Assembly: GCF_044904605.1 (NCBI RefSeq)
Contig: NZ_JADIKI010000022.1
Location: forward strand, 620,001 to 684,000
From: Dyella_B humi
Lineage (GTDB): Bacteria; Pseudomonadota; Gammaproteobacteria; Xanthomonadales; Rhodanobacteraceae
Direction of reading: 5' to 3'
Length of the DNA stretch: 64,000 nt
The notes beneath the pieces are model-generated. The model was not told where the DNA came from. It was given only the letters and a program-made list of their open reading frames with translations, and searched no databases. This document shows, in pieces, positions 1-8,446 of this stretch (positions are counted from its first letter, which is position 1; each line of letters opens with the position of its first letter). A program made the translations under genes and the position numbers.

Positions 1-48
1 GTGCAGGGCCAGAAGGGCCTGCAAGCCGATGAAGTGATGCCAGCCTAA
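1..48 (+). CDS. Cold-shock domain protein, C-terminal fragment (cut by window start)
   Basis: The first 15 codons read VQGQKGLQADEVMPA and end at TAA. This matches the C-termini of the two complete cold-shock proteins just downstream (VKQGPKGLQAEEVEAV and VVQGQKGLQADEVTEA), so it is the end of a third tandem paralogue whose start lies outside the window. The family binds single-stranded RNA/DNA and melts secondary structure. Only the last beta-strand region is visible. Confidence 0.8.
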   Translation: MQGQKGLQADEVMPA

Positions 49-70
49 TCGTCTATATAGATCGATTTAA

Positions 71-105
71 AAAAAGCCGGGCGCAATACCCGGCTTTTTG
101 TTTTT
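71..105 (+). terminator. Rho-independent terminator of the first csp gene
   Basis: A GCCGGG/CCCGGC stem flanked by A-run and T-run (AAAAAGCCGGG, 7-nt loop, CCCGGCTTTTT) lies about 20 nt after the stop of the truncated cold-shock gene. Confidence 0.85.
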
Positions 106-141
106 CGCAGTAAAGCGGCGATTATCAAATGTGATTCAGCG

Positions 142-333
142 CGTGAATTTTCCATCACATATCGATTCACAGAAATTATTATGCTTTGCCCCACTGGCTG
201 GCCGGAAACCGCGTATTCGCCAAGTGCTTATAGCGGAGCGCGTGATTGGGATATCGGCGTGCCGGTAGGCCGCTTGCTCGGGTGGGCTGCGGTTCTCAAA
301 TTAAGTTAGCGCTTGAACGGATGAGGTAAGGTC
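142..333 (+). promoter_or_regulatory. Conserved upstream/leader region of second csp gene
   Basis: Two blocks are shared with the region before the next csp gene. Block 1 (142-185) aligns without gaps to 645-688 with 35 of 44 bases identical; it contains GTGAA...TTCAC as an inverted repeat and ends in ATTATGCT, a possible -10. Block 2 starts with CTCGGGTGGG (277-286) and includes TCTCAAA and GCTTGAA. Block 1 ends 149 nt before the start codon here and 147 nt in the other copy, consistent with a long 5' leader as in cspA-type genes. Confidence 0.55.
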
Positions 334-564
334 ATGTCGGAACAGGATGCAACGGGCACAGTCAAATGGTTCAACGACGCCAAGGGATTCGGGTTCATCA
401 GCGCCGATACGGGCGGTGACCTGTTCGTGCACTTCAAGTCGATCAAAGGCAATGGCTTTCGATCGCTTAAGGAAGGCCAGAAGGTCAAGTTCCAAGTAAA
501 GCAAGGACCGAAAGGCTTGCAGGCTGAAGAGGTAGAGGCAGTGAGCGACCACAAGCCTCGTTGA
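334..564 (+). CDS. Cold-shock domain protein (CspA family)
   Basis: A 76-residue single cold-shock domain protein. The RNP1 motif (KGFGFIS, about residues 17-23) and RNP2 (DLFVHF, about 29-34) are intact, as is the opening GTVKWFND. It should act as a cytoplasmic RNA chaperone binding single-stranded nucleic acid. ATG at 334 is preceded by a GAGGTAAG-like ribosome site. It lies between two paralogues, each with its own terminator, so the three are tandem monocistronic genes rather than one operon. It is slightly longer at the C-terminus (EVEAVSDHKPR) than its neighbours. Confidence 0.93.
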   Translation: MSEQDATGTVKWFNDAKGFGFISADTGGDLFVHFKSIKGNGFRSLKEGQKVKFQVKQGPKGLQAEEVEAVSDHKPR

Positions 565-585
565 GAGTCTGAAATGCATTTTTGA

Positions 586-613
586 AAAAGCCAGGTTCCA
601 GCCTGGCTTTTTC
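586..613 (+). terminator. Rho-independent terminator of second csp gene
   Basis: AAAAGCCAGG, TTCCA loop region and CCTGGCTTTTT form a stem followed by T-rich sequence, about 20 nt after the csp stop codon. Confidence 0.85.
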
Positions 614-644
614 GTTTTTAATGATGCCCGGAGTGAGTTTATTA

Positions 645-834
645 CGTGAATTTCTCATCACATTTCCTTTCACGAAAGTCATTATGCTGTATTTACTGTG
701 TCTGCTCGGTTAGGCGCGCTCGCAGTGCGGCAGGCAAATCCGCACGCCCCCACCCGATCTTTGCAAACCCAGTAAGCCGTCGACTCGGGTGGGTCGGCTG
801 GTCTCAAAAGTCAGATGCTTGAATGGAGTGATTT
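645..834 (+). promoter_or_regulatory. Conserved upstream/leader region of third csp gene
   Basis: This is the counterpart of 142-333: block 1 at 645-688 (GTGAA...CATCACAT...TTCAC...ATTATGCT) and block 2 from 784 (CTCGGGTGGG, then TCTCAAA and GCTTGAA). Conservation is confined to the two blocks; the ~90 nt between them differ in sequence, which suggests a promoter/operator at the upstream block and a structured or translation-control element near the start codon. Confidence 0.55.
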
Positions 835-1050
835 ATGTCGGGCGAACGTGAAACTGGCACAGTGAAATGGTTCAACGATGCCAAGGGTTTTGGCTTTATC
901 CAGCGCGAGAACGGCCCTGATGTGTTCGTGCATTTCCGCGCGATCCAGGGCAATGGTTTTAAGAGCTTGAAGGAAGGCCAAAGGGTCGAGTTCAAAGTGG
1001 TGCAAGGGCAAAAGGGATTGCAGGCGGATGAGGTGACCGAGGCGAAGTAA
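835..1050 (+). CDS. Cold-shock domain protein (CspA family)
   Basis: A 71-residue cold-shock domain protein with RNP1 KGFGFIQ and RNP2 DVFVHF and the GTVKWFND opening. It differs from the 334-564 paralogue at several positions (for example QRENGPDVFVHFRAIQGNGF). ATG at 835 follows a GGAGTG ribosome site. Predicted role: RNA chaperone; whether it is cold-induced or constitutive cannot be told from the sequence. Confidence 0.93.
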   Translation: MSGERETGTVKWFNDAKGFGFIQRENGPDVFVHFRAIQGNGFKSLKEGQRVEFKVVQGQKGLQADEVTEAK

Positions 1051-1072
1051 CCCCTCGGTATCCATGGCATGC

Positions 1073-1100
1073 AGGCCGGCGCATACGCCGGCCTTTTTGT
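1073..1100 (+). terminator. Rho-independent terminator of third csp gene
   Basis: AGGCCGGCG (1073-1081) and CGCCGGCCT (1086-1094) pair perfectly around a 4-nt loop and are followed by TTTTGTTT. Confidence 0.9.
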
Positions 1101-1127
1101 TTCCCTGTCACCAGGTAAGCTGCACCG

Positions 1128-2012
1128 ATGTCAGCGTTTCCCGAATCGTCTTTGGCGTCTTCCGCCGCCACCCTCGTCGTGCCTGTCACGGCCGCTGATG
1201 GCGCGCGCAGCGAATTGATCTGTGTGGAGCCTGCCGCATACCCGAACCAAATGGTGTATTGGCTACCAGCTATGGGCGTACCCGCGAAGCATTATTTGCC
1301 ATTGGCGGAAGCCCTTGCCGCGCGCGGTATCGCCGTGGCCTTGCACGAATGGCGTGGCATCGGTTCTAGCGATCGCCGCGCCAGTCGAGCCAGTGATTGG
1401 GGTTATCACGAGTTGCTCGAAGCCGATCTGGCGGCGGGCGTGCGCGAAGCCAGGACACGCTGGCCGCAAGCGAAATGCTGGTTGGGTGGACATAGTTTGG
1501 GCGGACAACTGGCCTGTCTTTATGCCAGCCTTCAGCGTGACGAGTTTGCGGGCATCGCGTTGGTCGCGAGCGGTGCGCCTTATTGGCGGAACTTTGCGTA
1601 TGCACCCCTGATCTTTGCAGCGCTTGCGCTCGCGACGCCGTTGGCGAAATCGCTCGGCTACCTGCCGGGGCGACGGATTGGCTTCGGCGGCAATGAAGCG
1701 CGCGGCGTCATTGCGGATTGGTCGCGCAGCGGACGCACCGGACGCTATGCCGCCAGCGGCACGCCGGTGGATTTCGAACGTCAGCTTGCGGGGCTGCATG
1801 TGCCGATAGTGGCATTGCGCCTGCGTGACGATTGGCTCGCACCGGCGCGTTCGCTGGCATGGTTGCTCGACAAGATGCCGCGCACATCGCAGCACGTCGG
1901 CATCGTTGCGCCGGATCAGCTCGCAGGGCAGACGGCGGATCACTTCACCTGGATGAAAGTGCCCGACGGCATCGCCGCGCAATTGGCGGAATGGATGGAT
2001 GCCCGCACTTGA
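1128..2012 (+). CDS. Alpha/beta hydrolase (serine aminopeptidase S33-like)
   Basis: 294 residues. The nucleophile elbow GGHSLGG is present with Ser at about residue 123, after a typical strand/loop (VALHEWRGIGSSD) of the alpha/beta hydrolase fold; a His near the C-terminus (DHFTWMKVPDG) could complete the triad. No signal peptide, so cytoplasmic. The substrate is unknown; the family includes lysophospholipases and esterases. It starts shortly after the csp terminator, 54 nt before the next same-strand gene. Confidence 0.75.
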   Translation: MSAFPESSLASSAATLVVPVTAADGARSELICVEPAAYPNQMVYWLPAMGVPAKHYLPLAEALAARGIAVALHEWRGIGSSDRRASRASDWGYHELLEADLAAGVREARTRWPQAKCWLGGHSLGGQLACLYASLQRDEFAGIALVASGAPYWRNFAYAPLIFAALALATPLAKSLGYLPGRRIGFGGNEARGVIADWSRSGRTGRYAASGTPVDFERQLAGLHVPIVALRLRDDWLAPARSLAWLLDKMPRTSQHVGIVAPDQLAGQTADHFTWMKVPDGIAAQLAEWMDART

Positions 2013-2066
2013 TCGATCCTTCGATCGCCGCCATGTAGTGACTTCGTTTTGCCGATGGTGTCGCCC

Positions 2067-3125
2067 ATGAAACTGTTCGAGCCTTATACCCAGCGCGGCC
2101 AGACGTTGCGCAATCGCATCGTGGTATCGCCGATGTGCGAGTACTCCGCGCAGGACGGCGTGCCGAACCAGTGGCATGTCGTGCACTTGGGTAGCCGTGC
2201 CGTAGGCGGTGCAGGCGCAGTGATCTCGGAGGCTACCGCGGTATCGCCAGAAGGGCGCATTTCCGCCCACGACACCGGTATCTGGAACGATGCGCAAGTC
2301 GAGGCCTGGCGTCCCATCGCCGCCTTCATCGCCGAACACGGTGCGGTGCCCGGTGTGCAATTGGCGCATGCGGGGCGCAAGGCCAGCGTGTGGCGTCCGT
2401 GGGAAGGTGGCGGTTCGTTGCCTGTGGAGCAGGGCGCGTGGCAGACCGTGGCGCCTTCCGCGAATCCGTTCGACAAGGATTGGCACGTGCCGCAGGCCCT
2501 GGATCTGGATGGCATAGGCAAGGTCGTGGCGGATTTCCGCGCGGCGGCGGTGCGTGCGAAGGAGGCCGGCTTCAAGCTGATCGAATTGCATGGCGCACAC
2601 GGTTACCTGCTGCATCAATTCATGTCGCCGCTGAGCAATCAGCGGAATGACGAATACGGCGGCAGTTTCGAAAACCGCACGCGTCTGGTGCGTGAAGTGA
2701 TCGCGGCGGTACGCGAGGTATGGCCGGACAATTTGCCACTCTGGCTGCGCATTTCGGCGACCGACTGGGCCGATCACGGCTGGACGATCGACGAGAGCGT
2801 GCGCCTGGCGAGCGAGCTGGCCGGCCTCGGCGTGGACTTGGTCGATGTCTCCAGCGGCGGCTTGGTGCCGCACGTCAAGATTCCGCTCGGTCCCGGCTAC
2901 CAAGTGCCGTTTGCGGCGCGCATCCGGCAGGAAGCGGGCATCGCTACCGGCGCGGTCGGGCTGATCACCGAACCCGCGCAGGCGGATGGCATCATCGCCG
3001 GTGGCGCCGCGGACCTGGTGCTGATCGCGCGCGCCAGTCTGCGCGATCCCTACTTCCCGCGCCGTGCCGCGCAGGAACTGGGTGCAACCATCACGCCGCC
3101 GGTGCAATATCAGCGGGCCTGGTAA
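2067..3125 (+). CDS. NADH:flavin oxidoreductase, Old Yellow Enzyme family (YqjM/NamA-like)
   Basis: 352 residues from the ATG at 2067; TTG 2049 and ATG 2055 are possible earlier starts, none with a clear ribosome site. The opening LFEPYTQRGQTLRNRI is the usual N-terminus of the family. MCEYS (Cys ~24, Tyr ~26) corresponds to the redox-sensing Cys and the active-site Tyr of YqjM-class enzymes; HGAHGYLLHQFMSPLSNQR holds the paired substrate-binding histidines, and YQR at the C-terminus supplies the arginine finger of the class. It should be an FMN-dependent ene-reductase acting on electrophilic alkenes. A pirin gene follows after 14 nt, so the two are probably co-transcribed. Confidence 0.9.
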   Translation: MKLFEPYTQRGQTLRNRIVVSPMCEYSAQDGVPNQWHVVHLGSRAVGGAGAVISEATAVSPEGRISAHDTGIWNDAQVEAWRPIAAFIAEHGAVPGVQLAHAGRKASVWRPWEGGGSLPVEQGAWQTVAPSANPFDKDWHVPQALDLDGIGKVVADFRAAAVRAKEAGFKLIELHGAHGYLLHQFMSPLSNQRNDEYGGSFENRTRLVREVIAAVREVWPDNLPLWLRISATDWADHGWTIDESVRLASELAGLGVDLVDVSSGGLVPHVKIPLGPGYQVPFAARIRQEAGIATGAVGLITEPAQADGIIAGGAADLVLIARASLRDPYFPRRAAQELGATITPPVQYQRAW

Positions 3126-3139
3126 GGGAAATCCAAGAC

Positions 3140-4015
3140 GTGCAAGCCAATCCAAGCCTGATCGAAAAGCCCCGCCTGCACGATCTCGGTGATGGCTTTG
3201 TCGTGCGCCGCATGTTGCCGGTGCTCACGGCGCGCCACGTTGGCCCGTTCGTGTTTTACGACCATATGGGGCCGGCTGACTTCGCACCCGGCAAGGGCCT
3301 GGACGTGCGCCCGCATCCACATATCGGCCTGGCGACCGTCACGTGGTTGTTCGAAGGCAGCATTCGCCATCGCGATAGCATCGGCAGCCTGGCTGACATC
3401 ACACCTGGCGCCGTGAACTGGATGACGGCCGGCCGCGGTATCGTCCATTCGGAACGCACGCCGCCGGAGCTTCGCGTTACCGGGCAGCGCATGCACGGCA
3501 TCCAGGTGTGGGTAGCGTTGCCGCGCGAGCAGGAAGAAGTCGAACCGGAATTTCATCATCACGACGCCGAAAGCTTGCCGCGCATCCGTAAGCCCGGTGC
3601 AGAACTGGTGCTGATTGCTGGAACAGCTTACGACCATGCGTCGCCGGTGAAAGTGTTTGCGCCAATGTTCTTTATCGAGGCGCGTCTCGAAGCCGGAGCG
3701 GAAGTGCCGTTGCCAGACGAACACGCCGAGCGCGGCGTGCATGTGATCGAAGGCGAAGTGAGCTGGGGAGATGTCAACGTGTCTCCCGCGCAAATGGCCG
3801 TGCAGACAGGCGCATCCGCACCGCCAGTGCGCGCGAAGACGACCAGTCGCCTGATGCTTTTCGGTGGCGCGCCGCTGGATGGCGAGCGACATCTGTGGTG
3901 GAACTTCGTGTCGAGCTCGCGCGAGCGCATCGAGCAGGCCAAGGCGGACTGGATGGCGCAGCGCTTCGGCAAAGTGGCGGGCGACGAGGAAGAGTTCATT
4001 CCGCTGCCGGTGTGA
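3140..4015 (+). CDS. Pirin family protein
   Basis: 291 residues from a GTG start 14 nt after the preceding stop, with GGGAA upstream. The N-terminal cupin carries HPHIGLATVTWLFEG and later GIVHSE, the His/His/His/Glu metal-binding set of pirins; the C-terminal half has the second cupin (MLFGGAPLDGERHLWWNF). Bacterial pirins bind iron; some have quercetinase activity, others act as redox-sensing regulators. Which applies here is not decidable. The reading frame stays open far upstream inside the OYE gene, but homology begins at VQANPSLIEKP. Confidence 0.88.
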   Translation: MQANPSLIEKPRLHDLGDGFVVRRMLPVLTARHVGPFVFYDHMGPADFAPGKGLDVRPHPHIGLATVTWLFEGSIRHRDSIGSLADITPGAVNWMTAGRGIVHSERTPPELRVTGQRMHGIQVWVALPREQEEVEPEFHHHDAESLPRIRKPGAELVLIAGTAYDHASPVKVFAPMFFIEARLEAGAEVPLPDEHAERGVHVIEGEVSWGDVNVSPAQMAVQTGASAPPVRAKTTSRLMLFGGAPLDGERHLWWNFVSSSRERIEQAKADWMAQRFGKVAGDEEEFIPLPV

Positions 4016-4084
4016 TGTCGTGCAGCGTGCATCATCGGTGTGCGCAGATTACGCTGACGCAACAGAGCCTTGTGGAGACCTGCC

Positions 4085-4387
4085 ATGTCCGGCTTCGCCA
4101 GCTTCCACGATTTCTACCCTTATTACCTCAACGAACACCGCGATCGCCGCTGCCGCCGGCTGCATTTTATCGGTAGCTCGCTGGTGCTGTTGATCGTCGT
4201 GTTCGCGCTCGGTTCCGGCCAGTTAGTGTGGCTATGGCTGGCGCCGGTGGTCGGTTATGGATTCGCTTGGATCGGACACTTCGCGTTCGAGAAAAACAGA
4301 CCCGCGACGTTCCGACACCCGTTATATAGCCTTATGGGTGATTGGGTGATGTATTGGGAAGTGCTGCGCGGGAAAGTGAAGATTTGA
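4085..4387 (+). CDS. DUF962 / Mpo1-like membrane protein
   Basis: 100 residues from ATG 4085, with TGGAGA seven bases upstream. FYPYYLNEHRDRRCRRLHFIG near the start is the DUF962 signature (yyLxEH...R..Hf.G), followed by two hydrophobic segments and the conserved FAWIGHFAFEKNRPATF block. The yeast member Mpo1 is an iron-dependent dioxygenase of 2-hydroxy fatty acids in the membrane; activity in bacteria is an extrapolation. It stands alone between the pirin gene and a glycosyltransferase. Confidence 0.85.
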   Translation: MSGFASFHDFYPYYLNEHRDRRCRRLHFIGSSLVLLIVVFALGSGQLVWLWLAPVVGYGFAWIGHFAFEKNRPATFRHPLYSLMGDWVMYWEVLRGKVKI

Positions 4388-4613
4388 ATGCGCAGGTTTC
4401 GCGCAAGCCTGACAAAGCGGACGATGGCTGGCGTATTTTTCGCGATACACGTTCGGCATCGATGCGCGAAGAGTGAGATGTGCCGTTCGTCACACCGCAA
4501 TCTCTTTCGCCTGAATATGCACTAACCTGTCATATATATCAGACAACCGATCCATGGAGCGCGCGTTACAGTCCGCAGCCTAAGCTCAAGATCGATAGCG
4601 GGATTGTCGGCGC

Positions 4614-6227
4614 ATGAACGAAATCGTTACTTCTGCGATACGTAAGGATGCATCGTTTCGCCATCATGCGCTTGAGGGCGGTGTTTCCTTTGGCGGTTCG
4701 TCCGAGGTCATCGAAAAGCCCAGGGCGCAGGTGAATGCGGACATGGCATGGATGCTAGTGATCGTCATGCTTGCGCTGGTGGCACGGCTGTTCCGCATCG
4801 ATCATCAACCGCTGTGGCTTGACGAGGCCTTGACGCTGCTGCGCAGTCACCTGGGCTTGAGCGGATTGGTGGCCGACAGTTTCACCAATCGGCACATGCC
4901 GACCTATTTTCTGCTGTTGAAGTTGGTATCGCCATTCTTTGGCACGGGCGATGCGTGGTTGCGTATCCCTTCGGCGCTGTTCGGTGCGATGTCGACAGGT
5001 ATGGTGTTCATCATCGCCAGTCGACTCGGCAGCCGTCATGCGGGCATTGTTGCCGGTTTGTTGATGGCGCTATCGCCCTTGCAGGTGCAGTACGGGCAGG
5101 AGGCACGCTCCTACACCCTGGTCACCTTGCTGATCTCGGTGGCCTTGTGGGGTTTGCTACGGCTTGCGCAGAATCCATGGCGGGCTGCGATGGATGTGCG
5201 CGGTGCAGATGCCGAGCGCATGGGATGGGGCGCGTACGTGCTCGCCACCATCGCCGCATTGGATGTGCTTGGTGATGCGGTCCCGTGGCTGATCGCATCC
5301 AACCTTTCCCTGCTGCTGATCTGGCGCAGCTTTGCTGCCTCGTCGCCTACGCGCATAGCGTTTGGGCGCAACTGGATGCGCAGCGTCGCGGCGATCGTCG
5401 CATGTACCGTGCCGTTCTATGTGGCGATTTTCGCGGCCAGCGATGGGCACATGCTGCAGAAATTCGACTGGCTTCCGCAGCTGAGTTGGCAACACATGTG
5501 GGTGGTGGCTGGCAGCGTTTACCTGATGCGCATGCTGGCCGTGGTCAAGTTCGATCTGCTGCACACCGCCGTGCCCTTGCTGGGGACCATGGTGGCGCTG
5601 GCCGGTTGCGCAGGCGTATTCCGCATGCGTGGAAAGCTGGAAGGCCGCGTATTGCTGCTGAGCGTGCTGGTGCTGCCGCTGCTTATCCTGGGCGTTTCGT
5701 TGTTCAAATCGATGCTGCTGCCTCGCTATGTGCTGTGGAGTGCTGCGCCGTTTTTCGTGTTGGCGGGGCTGGGGGTGGATTTGCTGCCGCGCAGGGTCTT
5801 TATCATGGCGGCCACCCTGCTGTTGCTGCTGGGTGTCGTGAACCTGGGGCCGGTCTATCGCATGGAGACCAAGCCGCGCTGGGATATGGCGGCCGCAACG
5901 CTGGCCGCCAACGTGCGGCCTGGCGACACCGTGTTCACGGCCGATCCGAATGCACCCACCATGCTGTCAGTGTTGCATCCAAAGGGAGAGCTCCCGCTGG
6001 AATCCACCACGCTGGTGACGTCTCAACTGGACGAAGCACTGGCGCGCTGGCGGCAAGGCAGTCGCGTGTGGGCGGTAAACGGCCGCTCGGCCCTGGGGCA
6101 GGCCCAGGATCTGGCGGATTTCAAGAGTCGCATGGCCGCGCTGGGCACACCGGTAGCGGAGATCCAGCAGGGCAAGGAAATCACCATCCTGATGTTTCCG
6201 GCGCCGGACGAGGTTGAGCCGAACTAA
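4614..6227 (+). CDS. Glycosyltransferase family 39 (ArnT/PMT-like) membrane protein
   Basis: 537 residues with about ten hydrophobic segments. After the first membrane helix the acidic loop PLWLDEALTL carries the Asp-Glu pair of GT-C enzymes of family 39, followed by HMPTYFLLLKL and QVQYGQEARSYTL blocks also typical of the family. The C-terminal ~120 residues form a soluble periplasmic domain. Such enzymes transfer sugars from polyprenyl-phosphate donors to lipid or protein acceptors; donor and acceptor are unknown here. It converges with the cytochrome gene at 6229, the two stop codons being one base apart. Confidence 0.8.
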   Translation: MNEIVTSAIRKDASFRHHALEGGVSFGGSSEVIEKPRAQVNADMAWMLVIVMLALVARLFRIDHQPLWLDEALTLLRSHLGLSGLVADSFTNRHMPTYFLLLKLVSPFFGTGDAWLRIPSALFGAMSTGMVFIIASRLGSRHAGIVAGLLMALSPLQVQYGQEARSYTLVTLLISVALWGLLRLAQNPWRAAMDVRGADAERMGWGAYVLATIAALDVLGDAVPWLIASNLSLLLIWRSFAASSPTRIAFGRNWMRSVAAIVACTVPFYVAIFAASDGHMLQKFDWLPQLSWQHMWVVAGSVYLMRMLAVVKFDLLHTAVPLLGTMVALAGCAGVFRMRGKLEGRVLLLSVLVLPLLILGVSLFKSMLLPRYVLWSAAPFFVLAGLGVDLLPRRVFIMAATLLLLLGVVNLGPVYRMETKPRWDMAAATLAANVRPGDTVFTADPNAPTMLSVLHPKGELPLESTTLVTSQLDEALARWRQGSRVWAVNGRSALGQAQDLADFKSRMAALGTPVAEIQQGKEITILMFPAPDEVEPN

Positions 6228-6228
6228 C

Positions 6229-6618
6229 TCAGCGGAATTGCTGATGGCAGTCCTTGCAGACCTGATCCACCGGCTTGAGTGCTGCGGCCAAGGCTGGGCA
6301 ATCGGCCGGCGCGGCCTGGGCTGCCGATTGCAAGGCACTGCGTAGGTGCCCGGCGAGATCCTTGAAGGGTTGCGGTGCATCCGGAAAGACGGCGGGGATA
6401 TCCGCCGCGATCATCTGCATGTGCTGCAACTGGTCGAGATTCGCGGCCGCCTCGCAGCGCTGCCCTTTTACCGCTTGCTGCAATTGATGGCGGTGAAAGC
6501 CCATAGTCACCATGAGCGCCTCCGGAAATGGATTGCGCTCGCTCAGCGCACGCATGGTGAACACGGTGCCAATGATGCCTATGGCCAAACCGAGCACGAT
6601 CAGAAGCGCAGCACGCAT
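6229..6618 (-). CDS. Cytochrome c'-like (class II) membrane-anchored haem protein
   Basis: 129 residues. An N-terminal hydrophobic helix (ALLIVLGLAIGIIGTVF) works as signal anchor and the sole haem-binding motif CKDCH lies at residues 121-125 right at the C-terminus, the arrangement of class II cytochromes c'. The rest is predicted helical, as expected for a four-helix bundle. It should be exposed to the periplasm. Natural roles of the family include NO/CO binding and electron transfer; none can be assigned. No obvious operon partner. Confidence 0.75.
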   Translation of the reverse strand: MRAALLIVLGLAIGIIGTVFTMRALSERNPFPEALMVTMGFHRHQLQQAVKGQRCEAAANLDQLQHMQMIAADIPAVFPDAPQPFKDLAGHLRSALQSAAQAAPADCPALAAALKPVDQVCKDCHQQFR

Positions 6619-6763
6619 TGCTTTTCCTTTCCGAAGGGCGTTGGGCGCCGAGGATACCGCAACACGCTTAGTGGTCCCTTTGGCCGTTAAAATAAGCTGA
6701 TCTCTTTGAGCCGGGTATCAGCGTGAATCCTTGCGTTTCTGAAATGGCAGCCGGTAGCTGCCC

Positions 6764-7546
6764 ATGACCGGTGCGTATCCCACTGAGCGTTTCGACGGGG
6801 TCGAGCGGTTGTATGGTGCCGGCAGTGTGGCGCACCTGGCGCACAAACACGTTTGTGTGATCGGCATTGGCGGCGTCGGTTCCTGGGCGGCAGAGGCGCT
6901 GGCGCGCACTGGCGTGGGCAGGCTCACGCTGATCGATGCGGATGAAGTGTGCGTGTCCAACACCAACCGCCAGCTACATGCGTTGGATGGCGAGTATGGC
7001 AAACCCAAGGTAGGCGTGATCGCGGCGCGTGCGCATGCGATCAATCCGGCGATCCGACTGGAAGCCATCGAGCGCTTTCTCACGCCCGCCACGCTGGACG
7101 AATTGCTGGACCGCGGCTACGACGTAGTGCTGGACGCTTGCGATGCCTTCCGCGTCAAGTTGGAAGCCATCGCCTGGTGCCGCCGTCGCAAGCTGCCGAT
7201 GGTGACGGTGGGCTCGGCCGGCGGTCGCACCGATTCCACGCAGATTCGTGTGCGCGATCTTTCGCGCACCGAGCACGATGCGATGTTCAGCCTGATCCGC
7301 AAGAAACTCCGTCAGGATTTCGGCTTCCCGCGCAATCCGGATCGTTACTTCGGCGTATCCGCCGTGTATTCGCTGCAGAACGTGCAATACCCGCAGCCGG
7401 ACGGCACCGTGTGCGGCACGCGGCCGCCCGGAGGTGACTCGTTGAATCTTGCCTGCGGTGGCGGCCTAGGGGCCGCCACGCATGTCACCGGTGCGTTTGC
7501 TTTCGCAGCGGTTGGCAAGGTGCTGGAAAAGTTGTTGGAACGTTAG
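6764..7546 (+). CDS. tcdA: tRNA threonylcarbamoyladenosine dehydratase TcdA (CsdL)
   Basis: 260 residues of the E1-like ThiF/MoeB fold: the nucleotide-binding loop GIGGVGSWAAEALARTG at about residues 34-50, LIDADEVCVSNTNRQ, and the C-terminal PPGGDSLNLACGGG block seen in TcdA/CsdL. The enzyme uses ATP to convert t6A at tRNA position 37 into the cyclic ct6A. Length and motifs are as in E. coli CsdL. It is followed by the convergent phaB gene. Confidence 0.92.
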   Translation: MTGAYPTERFDGVERLYGAGSVAHLAHKHVCVIGIGGVGSWAAEALARTGVGRLTLIDADEVCVSNTNRQLHALDGEYGKPKVGVIAARAHAINPAIRLEAIERFLTPATLDELLDRGYDVVLDACDAFRVKLEAIAWCRRRKLPMVTVGSAGGRTDSTQIRVRDLSRTEHDAMFSLIRKKLRQDFGFPRNPDRYFGVSAVYSLQNVQYPQPDGTVCGTRPPGGDSLNLACGGGLGAATHVTGAFAFAAVGKVLEKLLER

Positions 7547-7567
7547 CCCCGTTTTATCCGTTCCGGG

Positions 7568-8308
7568 TCACCAACCCATGTATTGCCCACCATTGATCTT
7601 CAGATTCGTGCCGGTGATCCAGCTGGTTTCATCGGTAGTGAGGAACACCACCGCGTGGGCTATTTCTTCCGGTGTGCCGAGGCGACCCACCGGGATCTGC
7701 GCGATGATCTTCTCGCGCACTTCCTCTGGCACCGCCATCACCATGTCAGTGGCGACATAGCCCGGCGAAACCGTGTTCACGGTAATGCCGAACCTGGCGT
7801 TTTCCTGCGCCAGTGAAATGGTGAAGCCATGCATGCCGGCCTTGGCCGCTGCGTAGTTTGCCTGGCCGTACTGGCCCTTCAAGCCGTTGATGGAGCTGAT
7901 CTGCACGATGCGGCCCCATTTGCGGGTGCGCATGTCCTCGATCACTGGGCGGGTGACGTTGAAGCAGGCGTTGAGGTTGGTGTTCACCACGTCCATCCAC
8001 TGCTGGTAGGTCATCTTGTGGAAAGTGGTGTCGCGAGTGATACCGGCATTGTTGACCAGGATCTCCACTGGGCCGAGCTTCTTGTGGATCGCCTGAATCA
8101 TGTTCTCGCACGAAACCGGTTCGACGACGTCGCCTTGCACCATGGTGATGTCGATACCTTCCTGCGTCATCGCTTTGTGCCAAGCCTGGGCTTTGGCCTC
8201 GTCGCGATAGTTGGTGACAACCTTATGTCCCTGTTTGGCCAGGTAGCGCACGATCGCGGTACCGATACCGCCAGTGCCGCCTGTAACGAGTGCCGTACGC
8301 TGGGTCAT
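7568..8308 (-). CDS. phaB: Acetoacetyl-CoA reductase PhaB
   Basis: 246-residue classical short-chain dehydrogenase: TGGTGGIG cofactor loop near residue 10, NNAGITRD, catalytic Ser in QISSINGLKGQYGQ and the NYAAAKAG motif with catalytic Tyr and Lys. The NYRDE stretch after the second strand and the GLKGQYGQANYAAAKAGMHG block are characteristic of PhaB, which makes (R)-3-hydroxybutyryl-CoA with NADPH for polyhydroxyalkanoate synthesis. No phaA or phaC is in the window, so it stands apart from a pha operon here. Confidence 0.88.
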   Translation of the reverse strand: MTQRTALVTGGTGGIGTAIVRYLAKQGHKVVTNYRDEAKAQAWHKAMTQEGIDITMVQGDVVEPVSCENMIQAIHKKLGPVEILVNNAGITRDTTFHKMTYQQWMDVVNTNLNACFNVTRPVIEDMRTRKWGRIVQISSINGLKGQYGQANYAAAKAGMHGFTISLAQENARFGITVNTVSPGYVATDMVMAVPEEVREKIIAQIPVGRLGTPEEIAHAVVFLTTDETSWITGTNLKINGGQYMGW

Positions 8309-8446
8309 GCCTGTTCTCCTTGTAATGTCTACGTAATGAATCCCCGCGCGAAGTGCGCGAACGGGACGAGGTTATACGCAGACATCATGAAGGCATAGCG
8401 GCTTTCGACATCACGGTACGGCTGCGCACCGGTTCGTTATACAAGG

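Noticed and set aside
2720..3139. Upstream extension of the pirin frame into the OYE gene
   Set aside because: Homology to pirins begins at the GTG at 3140; the extension is an out-of-frame reading of OYE.
1263..3155. 630-codon minus-strand open frame opposite the hydrolase and OYE genes
   Set aside because: Both plus-strand genes have clear family motifs; the antisense translation is Arg/His-rich and without any recognisable domain, a usual effect of high GC at third positions.
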